Below are positions 1-7,682 of a stretch of 21,647 nucleotides of DNA, one piece after another. The stretch's first letter is position 1, and each line of letters starts with the position of its first letter. The stretch is from assembly GCA_026399445.1 (NCBI GenBank), contig JAPLRA010000154.1:1-21647 (forward strand). Direction: 5' to 3'. The notes under the pieces were generated by a model. It did not search any database, was not told the origin of the DNA, and saw nothing but the letters and a program-made list of their open reading frames with translations. The stretch comes from Sulfuritalea sp. GTDB lineage: Bacteria; Pseudomonadota; Gammaproteobacteria; Burkholderiales; Rhodocyclaceae. The translations under genes and the position numbers were made by a program.

Positions 1-264
1 GGCGAAGTCGGGCACGCCCTTGACCAGGTCGGCCTCGAACTTCGGGATGCTCTGATAGATTTTCAGCGTCAGGGCTACGCCGCTGTCGCGCGAGACCCTT
101 TCGACGAACGGCGTCCAGTCCTTGTGAATCTGCACGGCGGTGAATTGCGGCACCACCGCGAGGGTCAGGGGATGGGCCGCGTCGGTGGCCGGCTGGGCGT
201 GGGCGGCCAGCGTCAGCAAGGCCAGAAGGACGCCAGCAGACCTCTCAAACATCCAGGCACGCAT
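1..264 (-). CDS. PhnD-like phosphate/phosphonate ABC transporter substrate-binding protein (5' part)
   Basis: The gene runs off the left edge; 88 codons are visible from an ATG at 264. Residues 1-23 form a signal peptide (a hydrophobic LLALLTLAA core ending in AHAQ), so the product is exported to the periplasm. The mature start (LTLAVVPQFTAVQIHKDWTPF, then an IYQSIPKFEADLVKG segment) is typical of the PhnD/phosphate-phosphite-phosphonate binding-protein family, in which such proteins feed an ABC importer or act as sensory binding proteins. The ligand cannot be told from this fragment. The next gene is transcribed divergently, 328 bp away. The Shine-Dalgarno region overlaps a 10-bp palindrome (267-276). 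Family assignment is fairly secure; substrate is unknown. Confidence 0.75.
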   Translation of the reverse strand, partial: MRAWMFERSAGVLLALLTLAAHAQPATDAAHPLTLAVVPQFTAVQIHKDWTPFVERVSRDSGVALTLKIYQSIPKFEADLVKGVPDFA

Positions 265-592
265 GAGGGATATCCCCATTCATAGGCCGCGATTTTCTCC
301 GGAGACTGAATAGCAGTGCGGGTTGCGGCCTGATGGCATCCCATCAGGTAGAACATTGCCATATCCGGACTCTTTCGATCATCCGTATTTACCGCAGAAA
401 CTTGCGTGCACTGCGTTGTCCGGCACTCAATAATGCAGTCGCATGGCGAACGCTCAGACCGGCCCGACAGAGAATCGCACCAGCCCGGCCCGAAAAACCT
501 CTATCAACAAAGGGGCTTGGCGCATTTGCTCGCATGGTGGGCCGCGTGCGCCGCCGGGAATCTGCGTCGCACTAAGTTGTTAGAATCAACTC
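265..592. other. Intergenic region between divergent genes
   Basis: These 328 bp separate the leftward PhnD-like gene from the rightward ABC exporter. I see no convincing gene. They contain a perfect 7-bp inverted repeat with a 4-nt centre (330-347) and a TAGAAT hexamer at 581-586, immediately before the ATG at 593. Open frames that enter from this region and continue into the exporter gene look like GC-rich shadows. Confidence 0.6.
330..347. repeat. Inverted repeat CTGATGG-N4-CCATCAG
   Basis: Perfect 7-bp arms flank CATC. The element lies 66 bp upstream of the leftward PhnD-like start and about 245 bp upstream of the rightward exporter. It has no T-run, so it is more likely an operator or a chance palindrome than a terminator. 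No regulator can be named. Confidence 0.4.
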
Positions 593-2425
593 ATGCGCCG
601 CGCCCCTCCCGCCATGGCCCTGCCGGGCCCGATCCCCGATACCCGCCACGACTGGCAAACCGTCAAGACCCTGCTGCCCTACTTGTGGGCATGGAAGGGC
701 CGCGTGGTTTTTGCGCTGTGCTGCCTGCTGCTGGCGAAGCTGACCAATGTCGCGGTGCCGCTGGTGTTCAAGGACATCATCGACACCTTTACCCTGCCTG
801 CTGCCAACAAAATGGAGCAGGCCATGCTGCTGGTGCCGCTGGGGCTGCTGGCGGCTTACGGCGCGCTGCGCTTTTCGACGGCACTGTTCACCGAGCTGCG
901 CGAGATCTTCTTTGCCCGCGTCACCCAGCGCGCCGTGCGCACCATCACGCTGCAGGTGTTCGAGCACCTGCATGCGCTCTCGCTGCGCTTTCACCTCGAC
1001 CGCCAGACCGGGGGCCTGACCCGCGACATCGAACGCGGCACGCGCTCGATCGGCTCGCTGATCAGCTACACGCTGTATTCGATCCTGCCGACGCTGGTGG
1101 AAATCGCGCTGGTGCTGGGCATCCTGGCCTTCCGCTACGACCGTGATTTCACCCTGATCACGGTCAGCACGCTGACGATCTACGTGATCTTCACCATCCT
1201 CGTCACCAACTGGCGCACGGTATTGCGGCGCGAGGTGAATGAGCTGGATTCCGCCGCCAACGTGCGTGCCGTCGACAGCCTGATCAACTTCGAAACAGTC
1301 AAATACTTCAACAACGAGCGCTGGGAGCACGACCGCTACGACGAGCAGATGCAAAAGTGGGAGGCCGCGCAGGTCCGCAGCCAGATTTCATTGTCCTGGC
1401 TCAATCTCGGCCAGTCGCTGATCATCGCCAGCGGCGTGTCGCTGATGATGTGGCGCGCCGCGATCGGCGTCGCGGCCGGCAACATGACGGTAGGCGACAT
1501 CGTGCTGGTGAATGCCTTCCTGATCCAGCTCTACATGCCGCTCAACCACCTCGGCGTGCTGTATCGCGAGATTCGCCAGTCGCTGACCGACATTGAACGA
1601 ATGTTTTCGCTGCTCGGCAAGAACCGCGAGATTCAGGATGCGCCCGATGCGCGGCCCCTGTTCGCGAACGGTGAAAGCGGCCCCTGCGAGATCGAATTCG
1701 CCCACGTCAGCTTCGCCTACGAAGCCAACCGGCAGATCCTGTTCGATGTCGATTTCAAAGTCGGCGCCGGCAAGACGGTGGCCGTGGTGGGCCACAGCGG
1801 TTCGGGCAAATCGACCCTGGCGCGGCTGCTGTTCCGCTTCTATGACACCAGCTCCGGCTCGGTAAAAATCAATGGCTCGGACCTGCGCGCCCTGCAACAG
1901 TCCTCGGTGCGCGCCGCGATCGGCATCGTGCCGCAGGATACGGTGCTGTTCAACGACACGATTTTCTACAACATCCAGTACGGCCGGCCGACAGCCCCGC
2001 GCGAGGAAGTCATCGCCGCGGCCAAAGCGGCGCATATTCACGAGTTCATCGAGCGGCTCCCGGACGGCTACAACACCCGCGTCGGCGAGCGCGGTCTCAA
2101 GCTTTCCGGCGGCGAGAAGCAGCGCGTGGCGATTGCACGGGCGTTGCTGAAGAACCCGCCGATCCTGATTTTCGACGAAGCCACTTCGGCGCTCGACTCG
2201 AAAACCGAAAAGGCGATCCAGGCGGAGCTGGAGCAGGTTGCGCTTGGCCGCACAACACTTATCATTGCCCACCGGCTATCCACCGTAATGAACGCCGACG
2301 AGATTCTGGTGCTCGATGCCGGACGCATCGTCGAGCGCGGCGCACATCGCACCCTGCTCGAGCGCAATGGTTTGTATGCCCAGATGTGGGCCTTGCAACA
2401 ACAGGAACAGCAGATAGAAGTCTGA
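593..2425 (+). CDS. Atm1-type ABC exporter (fused permease and ATPase)
   Basis: A 610-residue half-transporter: an N-terminal six-helix permease (about residues 25-330) and a C-terminal ATPase (about 360-600). The ATPase has Walker A GHSGSGKST (400-408), signature LSGGEKQR (504-511), Walker B ILIFDE (524-529) and the switch histidine H560. The permease carries Atm1/ABCB7-like signatures (LRFHLDRQTGGLTRDIERGTR and NFETVKYFNNE), which points to the Atm1/HMT1 subfamily. Bacterial members export glutathione-linked metals or oxidised glutathione across the inner membrane as homodimers. Start: ATG at 593; an in-frame ATG at 614 is the alternative, and neither has a good Shine-Dalgarno. gltI follows after 22 bp. 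The subfamily call is firm; the physiological substrate is inferred. Confidence 0.92.
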   Translation: MRRAPPAMALPGPIPDTRHDWQTVKTLLPYLWAWKGRVVFALCCLLLAKLTNVAVPLVFKDIIDTFTLPAANKMEQAMLLVPLGLLAAYGALRFSTALFTELREIFFARVTQRAVRTITLQVFEHLHALSLRFHLDRQTGGLTRDIERGTRSIGSLISYTLYSILPTLVEIALVLGILAFRYDRDFTLITVSTLTIYVIFTILVTNWRTVLRREVNELDSAANVRAVDSLINFETVKYFNNERWEHDRYDEQMQKWEAAQVRSQISLSWLNLGQSLIIASGVSLMMWRAAIGVAAGNMTVGDIVLVNAFLIQLYMPLNHLGVLYREIRQSLTDIERMFSLLGKNREIQDAPDARPLFANGESGPCEIEFAHVSFAYEANRQILFDVDFKVGAGKTVAVVGHSGSGKSTLARLLFRFYDTSSGSVKINGSDLRALQQSSVRAAIGIVPQDTVLFNDTIFYNIQYGRPTAPREEVIAAAKAAHIHEFIERLPDGYNTRVGERGLKLSGGEKQRVAIARALLKNPPILIFDEATSALDSKTEKAIQAELEQVALGRTTLIIAHRLSTVMNADEILVLDAGRIVERGAHRTLLERNGLYAQMWALQQQEQQIEV

Positions 2426-2447
2426 CCCGTAATTTCAGGAGACCGCC

Positions 2448-3359
2448 ATGATTTGTCGCGCCGCCGTTGTTGCTTCTATCGCCCTCACGACTCTCGCTGC
2501 CCCTGTCCTGGCCCAGGACCCGGGCGGCACGCTGAAGAAAGTCAAAGACAACGGCAGCATCACGCTGGGGATACGCGAATCCTCGCTGCCGCTCTCCTAT
2601 CTCGACGACAAGCAGCAGCCGGTCGGCTATCACATCGACATCTGCAACAGGATCGTTGACGCGGTCAAGGCCCACCTCAAGCTGCCGGCCATCAAGGTCA
2701 CGCATACGCCGGTGACCTCGCAGAACCGGATTCCCCTGGTGACCAATGGCACCGTCGATCTCGAGTGCGGCTCGACCACCAACAACGAGGCGCGTCAGAA
2801 GCAGGTTGCGTTCGCTCCGACGACATTTGTCACCAATGTGCGCATGGCGGTCAAGAAAGCCTCGGGCATCAAGAGCCTCGACCAACTCAACGGCAAACCG
2901 GTGGCCACTACCACCGGTACCACCAGCGTGCAACTGATGCGCGCCCACGAAAAAGGCAAGCACATCGATTTCAAGGAGGTCTACGCCAAGGATCACGCCG
3001 ACGCTTTCCTGATGCTGGAGACCGACCGCGCCGTGGCTTTCGTCATGGATGACAACCTGCTGGCCGGCCTGATGGTCACCTCGAAGAATCCGAATGACTA
3101 TGCCATCGTCGGCGAAGTGCTGAACATCGAGCCGATTGCCATCATGCTGCGTCGCGAAGATCCGGCCTTCAAGAAGGTGGTCGATGATGCGGTCAGGGCG
3201 CTGATGAAGAGCGGCGAAATCGATAAGCTCTATGCCAGGTGGTTCATGAGCCCGATCCCGCCCAAGGGCGCCAACCTCAACTTTGCGATGAGTGACAAGC
3301 TGAAGGAACTCATCAAGGCGCCCAGCGACGCACCGGCCGAGGCCTACAACAAGAAGTAA
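2448..3359 (+). CDS. gltI: Glutamate/aspartate ABC transporter periplasmic binding protein
   Basis: A 303-residue type 3 amino-acid binding protein. Residues 1-23 are a signal peptide ending ALAQ-like (PVLAQ). The mature protein has family hallmarks: GITLGIRESS-like first strand, TSQNRIPLVTNGTVDLECGSTTNN, AKDHADAFLMLETDRAVAFVMDD, and a C-terminal NPIPPK-like segment (SPIPPKGANLNF). These match E. coli GltI closely and the length is nearly the same (302 there). It captures glutamate/aspartate in the periplasm for GltJKL. A good Shine-Dalgarno (AGGAGA) sits 6 nt before the ATG. It is followed by a 122-bp spacer with a hairpin, which may hold gltI mRNA above the permease level. Confidence 0.93.
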   Translation: MICRAAVVASIALTTLAAPVLAQDPGGTLKKVKDNGSITLGIRESSLPLSYLDDKQQPVGYHIDICNRIVDAVKAHLKLPAIKVTHTPVTSQNRIPLVTNGTVDLECGSTTNNEARQKQVAFAPTTFVTNVRMAVKKASGIKSLDQLNGKPVATTTGTTSVQLMRAHEKGKHIDFKEVYAKDHADAFLMLETDRAVAFVMDDNLLAGLMVTSKNPNDYAIVGEVLNIEPIAIMLRREDPAFKKVVDDAVRALMKSGEIDKLYARWFMSPIPPKGANLNFAMSDKLKELIKAPSDAPAEAYNKK

Positions 3360-3378
3360 AAGTCGGCGCTGATGAAGC

Positions 3379-3393
3379 CCCTGCGCAGCAGGG
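3379..3393 (+). repeat. Hairpin in the gltI-gltJ spacer
   Basis: Perfect 6-bp arms CCCTGC/GCAGGG around a GCA loop, 20 nt after the gltI stop, with no T-run. Hairpins in this position often protect the binding-protein mRNA 3' end or partly attenuate readthrough; here that role is inferred. It also lies inside a 37-codon open frame (3372-3485) that overlaps the gltJ start. Confidence 0.4.
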
Positions 3394-3481
3394 TGGTCGA
3401 GCAAAAGACGCTCTCCTCACCGCTGCGGATGGCGATGCGGCGACGGGCCTTGTGCCTGCGCCGCGCCACCGCCCTGCGAAC

Positions 3482-4228
3482 ATGAACTACCACTGGAACT
3501 GGGGCATCTTCCTCGAGCAGGTCAAGGGCGGCGATGAGACCTACCTCAACTGGCTGCTGACCGGCTTCGGCTGGACCGTGGCGGTGTCGCTCTCGGCCTG
3601 GGTGATCGCTCTTTCGCTCGGCATCCTCTTCGGACTCTTGCGCACAGCATCGTCCAGAACTCTCGCCGCCGTGGCAACGGCCTGGGTCGAACTGTTCCGC
3701 AATATTCCGCTGCTGGTGCAGATGTTTCTCTGGTTCTTCGTGGTGCCGGAACTGCTGCCAGCCGACTGGGGGCTGTGGGTCAAGCAGGAGCTGCCGGCCA
3801 AGGAATTCCTGACCGCGACAATCTGCCTCGGCCTGTTTACCTCGTCACGCGTGGCGGAACAGGTACGTGCCGGCATCCAGGCGCTGCCCTACGGCCAGCT
3901 CATGGCGGGGCTGGCGATGGGCCTGACCTTGCCGCAAACCTATCGCTACGTGCTGCTGCCGACGGCGCTGCGCATGGTGGTGCCGCCGCTGACCTCGGAG
4001 TTCATGAACGTGTTCAAGAACTCTTCGGTGGCGTTTGCCATCGGCGTCATGGAACTGACCTTCCAGGCCAAACAGATGCAGGAAGATTCGGAACAGGGCA
4101 TTGAAACCTTCCTTGCGGTCACCGTGCTCTATTTCATCTGTGCCTTCACCGCCAACCGCGTCATGGCCGTCATCGAGCGCCGCACGCGGATTCCCGGCAC
4201 CACTGCAGGCGTTGCAGGGCAACACTGA
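3482..4228 (+). CDS. gltJ: Glutamate/aspartate ABC transporter permease GltJ
   Basis: Inner-membrane permease of the His/Glu/Gln/Arg/opine family, 248 residues from the ATG at 3482. I chose this start because MNYHWNWGIFLEQ aligns with the E. coli GltJ N-terminus (MSIDWNWGIFLQQ); the upstream in-frame GTG at 3452 would add only an Arg/Pro-rich stretch. The EAA-type loop that contacts the ATPase appears as the segment QLMAGLAMGLTLPQTYRYVLLP. VELFRNIPLLVQMFLWFFVVPELLP is a characteristic membrane segment. It forms the translocation pore with GltK. The gltK ATG overlaps the stop by one base (TGATG), indicating translational coupling. Confidence 0.92.
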   Translation: MNYHWNWGIFLEQVKGGDETYLNWLLTGFGWTVAVSLSAWVIALSLGILFGLLRTASSRTLAAVATAWVELFRNIPLLVQMFLWFFVVPELLPADWGLWVKQELPAKEFLTATICLGLFTSSRVAEQVRAGIQALPYGQLMAGLAMGLTLPQTYRYVLLPTALRMVVPPLTSEFMNVFKNSSVAFAIGVMELTFQAKQMQEDSEQGIETFLAVTVLYFICAFTANRVMAVIERRTRIPGTTAGVAGQH

Positions 4229-4893
4229 TGCACGGCGATTTCGATTTCAGTGTCCTGCTCGACAGCCTGCCCTTCCTGTGGACCGGGCTGCAGTTCACGC
4301 TCAAGCTGACCATCGTTGCCATGCTCGGCGGCATTGCGCTCGGCACGCTGCTGGCACTCGCCCGCCTTTCGCCAATTGCGCCGCTGGCCAGCGCCGCCTC
4401 CTGGTACGTCAACATCATGCGGTCGATCCCGCTGGTGATGGTCATCCTGTGGTTCTTCCTGGTCATCCCGCTGCTGACCGGCACGCCGATGGGCGCCGAG
4501 AATTCCGCGCTGGTGACCTTCACCCTGTTCGAAGCCGCGTTCTACTGCGAGATCATGCGTGCCGGCATCCAGAGCGTTCCTCGTGGCCAGGTTGCGGCGG
4601 GCTACGCCATCGGCTTCACCTACGGCCAGAACATGCGCCTGGTGATCCTGCCGCAGGCTTTCCGCAACATGCTGCCGGTGCTGCTGACGCAAACCATCGT
4701 GCTGTTTCAGGACACTTCGCTGGTCTATGCCATCGGCGCCAAGGATTTGCTGAAGGCGGCCGAGATCGCAGGAAAGAACTACAACCGGCCGGTGGAAATG
4801 GTAATTTTTGTCGCGCTGATCTATTTCATGATCTGCTATTCGCTTTCTTTCGTTGTCAAACGCCTGCAGCAGCGCTTCGCCATCAAGCGCTGA
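4228..4893 (+). CDS. gltK: Glutamate/aspartate ABC transporter permease GltK
   Basis: A 221-residue inner-membrane permease paralogous to GltJ and its expected partner in the heterodimeric channel. It has several membrane segments, MRSIPLVMVILWFFLVIPLL near residues 65-90, and the coupling loop with G-Q-x(6)-A-I-G-F (GQVAAGYAIGFTYGQNMRLVILPQAFRNMLP). The length matches E. coli GltK (224). The start overlaps the gltJ stop by one base. It is followed 30 bp later by gltL. Assignment is firm within the family; glutamate/aspartate specificity comes from the neighbouring GltI. Confidence 0.92.
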   Translation: MHGDFDFSVLLDSLPFLWTGLQFTLKLTIVAMLGGIALGTLLALARLSPIAPLASAASWYVNIMRSIPLVMVILWFFLVIPLLTGTPMGAENSALVTFTLFEAAFYCEIMRAGIQSVPRGQVAAGYAIGFTYGQNMRLVILPQAFRNMLPVLLTQTIVLFQDTSLVYAIGAKDLLKAAEIAGKNYNRPVEMVIFVALIYFMICYSLSFVVKRLQQRFAIKR

Positions 4894-4923
4894 ACCCCGC
4901 CGGTCTCTTTCGGAAATCCGCCC

Positions 4924-5652
4924 ATGAACGAACCACCCATGATCGAACTGCGCAATGTGAGCAAGTGGTACGGACAGTTTCAGGTACTGACGGACTGCAG
5001 TACCCGGGTGTCGAAGGGCGAAGTAATTGTGGTCTGCGGCCCGTCGGGGTCCGGCAAGTCGACCCTGATCAAGTGCGTCAACGGCCTGGAAGCCTTTCAG
5101 CAGGGCGAAGTCATCGTCAAGGGAACCAAGACCAACCTGCCCAAACTGCGCGCCCATGTCGGCATGGTGTTTCAGCATTTCGAATTGTTTCCGCACATGA
5201 CGATTACCGACAATCTGACGATCGGTCAGATCAAGGTACTTCAGCGCAGCGAGGAGGAAGCGCGCGACAAGGCTGCCAGGCTGCTCGACCGCGTCGGCCT
5301 CAAGGAGCACGCCCACAAGCACCCGGGACAGCTCTCCGGCGGACAGCAGCAGCGCGTGGCGATTGCGCGGGCGCTGTGCATGGACCCGATCTGCATGCTG
5401 TTCGACGAGCCTACTTCGGCACTGGATCCGGAGATGATCAACGAAGTGCTCGACGTCATGGTCGAGCTGGCAAAGGAAGGCATGACCATGATGTGCGTGT
5501 CACACGAAATGGGCTTCGCCCGCAAGGTCGCCCATCGCGTGATTTTCATGGATCAGGGCCGGATCATCGAAGATGCGCCCAAGGAGGAGTTCTTCGGCAC
5601 TCCGCGCTCGGAACGCGCCCAGCTGTTTCTGTCGAAGATCCTGTCGCACTGA
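4924..5652 (+). CDS. gltL: Glutamate/aspartate ABC transporter ATP-binding protein
   Basis: Cytoplasmic ATPase of 242 residues that powers GltJK. Walker A GPSGSGKST is at 39-47, signature LSGGQQQR at 137-144 and Walker B LFDEP at 159-163, followed by the SALDPEM D-loop and the switch histidine in CVSHEMGFARKVAHR. The pattern is that of polar-amino-acid transporter ATPases (GlnQ/GltL group). The ATG at 4924 is followed by a second in-frame ATG at 4939 (Met-6), which is a possible alternative start. It is the last gene of the glt operon and converges with clsB 30 bp on; no intrinsic terminator is visible in that gap. Confidence 0.92.
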   Translation: MNEPPMIELRNVSKWYGQFQVLTDCSTRVSKGEVIVVCGPSGSGKSTLIKCVNGLEAFQQGEVIVKGTKTNLPKLRAHVGMVFQHFELFPHMTITDNLTIGQIKVLQRSEEEARDKAARLLDRVGLKEHAHKHPGQLSGGQQQRVAIARALCMDPICMLFDEPTSALDPEMINEVLDVMVELAKEGMTMMCVSHEMGFARKVAHRVIFMDQGRIIEDAPKEEFFGTPRSERAQLFLSKILSH

Positions 5653-5682
5653 TAGCGCGGTGTAGCAAAGTTTCAGTGCGGC

Positions 5683-6876
5683 TTAGTCTGCGTACTGCTT
5701 CCCGGCATAGCGTGTAACACCGATCAGGATGCGCACCACGGCATAGGCGGCGCGACCGGCAAGACGCCCCAGCCAGGACCGCTGGCGCTGATCCTCCGGC
5801 CGGACTTCCCTGGCCGCACCCCCGATCGCCGCCTCGAGGCTGGCCCGCAATTGCCCGGCAAACGCGGCATCGCGCACCACCACATTGGCCTCGCGGGACA
5901 ACAGCAGGCTGAAGGGATCGATGTTCGAAGAGCCGACGGTGGCCCAGTCGCCATCGATCACCGCCACCTTGGCATGCAGAAAAGCCTTCTCGTACTCGAA
6001 CACGCGAACGCCCGCCGACAGCATTCGATCGTAGAGCGACTGCGTCGCATAGTGTTGCAAAACATGCTCGACACGACCCTGCAGCAACAGCTTGACGCTC
6101 ACGCCACGCTTCGCCGCCGCCAGCAACGCGCTGCGAAAGCGCCTGCCGGGAAGAAAATAGGCATTGGAAATCACGATTTCATGACGGGCGGAACGGATCG
6201 CCAGCAGGTAGGCGTGCTCTATGTCGCGCCGATGGTGCAGGTTGTCGCGAATCAGCAGGGCAGCCTTTGTCGTGCCTTGCACAGTGGGCGAGGGCGGCAG
6301 TTCGACCGGTGCTGGCGGACGGCGGCCGAGGCGCGCCCAGCGCACCAGTCGCCAGACGTGCCGCATGGTGGCGTGGATGCGCACCACTAACGGTCCCTCG
6401 ACGCGTACCGCAAAATCGAACCGCGCTGATTCGGACTTGCCGTCGTCGAAATCGTCCAGCACATTGATGCCGCCGACAAAGGCCATGCGGCCATCGAACA
6501 CGGAAAGCTTTCGATGCAGCCGGCGCAGGCGATGACGCCTGAATCGGGTTTGGCCTGCCTCCGGCCGATAGGTCATGACCTCCGCACCGCTGGCTGCCAG
6601 CGCCACACCGAGACCCGCCGCAAACTCGCGCGCACCGAAGCCGTCCACCAGCACGCGCACCGCGACGCCCCTCTGCGCGGCGCGGGCCAGCGCCGCGGCC
6701 ACTTTGCGTCCGGTGACATCGTCGGAAAATATGTAGGTCTCGAGATGCACCTCAAGCAGCGCAGCGTCAATGGCGGCAATCAATGCCGGGAAGTACTCCC
6801 CTCCCGATCCGAGCAGTTGCAGACGGTTGCCCGCAACAAAATCCGGCGCCGCAGCATTACTCAGGACAGTGCTCAT
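5683..6876 (-). CDS. clsB: Phospholipase D-family cardiolipin synthase B
   Basis: A 397-residue phospholipase D-superfamily enzyme with two HKD motifs: HRKLSVFDG (H121, K123, D128) and HAKVAVIDG (H301, K303, D308), each followed by the usual GGxN or GSxN segment (FVGGINVLDD; VGSSNIDPFS). ClsB enzymes make cardiolipin from phosphatidylglycerol, with phosphatidylethanolamine as possible co-substrate, at the inner membrane. It lacks the N-terminal membrane helices of ClsA. The gene overlaps the upstream EEP-family gene by 4 bp (ATGA). This order matches ybhP-clsB in E. coli, as I recall it, which strengthens the call over a generic PLD protein. Confidence 0.88.
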   Translation of the reverse strand: MSTVLSNAAAPDFVAGNRLQLLGSGGEYFPALIAAIDAALLEVHLETYIFSDDVTGRKVAAALARAAQRGVAVRVLVDGFGAREFAAGLGVALAASGAEVMTYRPEAGQTRFRRHRLRRLHRKLSVFDGRMAFVGGINVLDDFDDGKSESARFDFAVRVEGPLVVRIHATMRHVWRLVRWARLGRRPPAPVELPPSPTVQGTTKAALLIRDNLHHRRDIEHAYLLAIRSARHEIVISNAYFLPGRRFRSALLAAAKRGVSVKLLLQGRVEHVLQHYATQSLYDRMLSAGVRVFEYEKAFLHAKVAVIDGDWATVGSSNIDPFSLLLSREANVVVRDAAFAGQLRASLEAAIGGAAREVRPEDQRQRSWLGRLAGRAAYAVVRILIGVTRYAGKQYAD

Positions 6877-7637
6877 CGGACGCCGTCCTTGAGCTGAAGC
6901 TCAGCGGAAAGCGCTGCATGATCGGAGATGGTCGACCACGGCGGCCCGGCATGCACCTCTGTTGCCGCGACCTGAAGGCCGCGCTGATAAATGCGGTCGA
7001 GGCGGAACAGCGGCAGCGCGGCGGGGTAGCTGCGCGAAGGCCACTGCCCCGCGCCCGCAAAAACTCCGACCAGGCCGAGGCGATCCGCCAGCAGATCATG
7101 CGCATGATTGCGCCAGTCGTTGAAATCGCCGGCAATCAACAGCGGCGCCGTGGCCGGCACCAGCTCTTCGATGCGGCTGGCCAGCGCATCCATCTGCCAC
7201 CGCCGCGAGCGGGCAAACAACGACAGATGCACGCAGACGCAATGCAGCGGCTGCTTCAGGCGCGGCAGTTCGACAGCGCAGTGCAGCAGCCCGCGCTTCT
7301 CGAAACGCAGGTGCGTCACGTCCTGATTGTGCTCATGGACGATGGGGAAGCGCGAAAGAATGGCGTTGCCGTGATGACCGTGGTCATAGACGACGTTGCG
7401 GCCGTAGGAGTGGCTGGCCCAGACGTCTTCGGCGAGGAATTCGTGTTGCGGCAGCGCCGGCCAGTCCGGATGCTGCTCGACATGTCCCAAATGCAGTCCC
7501 TGCACTTCCTGCAGAAACACAATGTCGGCTGACAACTCGCGCAGACGATCACGCAGTTCATGCACCATCATGCGGCGATTGAACTGCGAAAATCCCTTGT
7601 GGATATTCCAGGTGGCGACGGAGAGCGGGAGTGTCAT
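6873..7637 (-). CDS. Endonuclease/exonuclease/phosphatase (EEP) family protein, YbhP-like
   Basis: A 254-residue EEP-fold hydrolase with the full metal site: N11 in TWNIHKG, E44 in LQEVQG, GDFND at 170-174, LDRIY at 213-217 and the terminal SDH at 238-240. No signal peptide or membrane segment is evident. The family cleaves phosphodiesters in nucleic acids, phosphoinositides or other lipids; the substrate is not determined by these motifs. Its 4-bp overlap with clsB, as in ybhP-clsB, suggests a role in phospholipid metabolism, by inference only. The start ATG at 7637 lies 45 bp beyond the ycaO stop, with a weak Shine-Dalgarno. Confidence 0.85.
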   Translation of the reverse strand: MTLPLSVATWNIHKGFSQFNRRMMVHELRDRLRELSADIVFLQEVQGLHLGHVEQHPDWPALPQHEFLAEDVWASHSYGRNVVYDHGHHGNAILSRFPIVHEHNQDVTHLRFEKRGLLHCAVELPRLKQPLHCVCVHLSLFARSRRWQMDALASRIEELVPATAPLLIAGDFNDWRNHAHDLLADRLGLVGVFAGAGQWPSRSYPAALPLFRLDRIYQRGLQVAATEVHAGPPWSTISDHAALSAELQLKDGVR

Positions 7638-7682
7638 GCCGGAACGAGCATCGGAAGGCTGCCAGGGGCCCCGATGGCGGCC

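Noticed and set aside
406..1146. Open frame of 246 codons overlapping the Atm1-type exporter in another frame
   Set aside because: Its overlap with the exporter is an out-of-frame shadow, and the composition is Arg/Pro/Ala-rich without motifs.
3452..3481. Upstream GTG start for gltJ
   Set aside because: The extra ten residues are Pro/Arg-rich and absent from known GltJ proteins. The ATG at 3482 gives the conserved N-terminus.
5653..5682. Bidirectional terminator between convergent gltL and clsB
   Set aside because: The 30-bp gap has no stem with a T-run on either strand.
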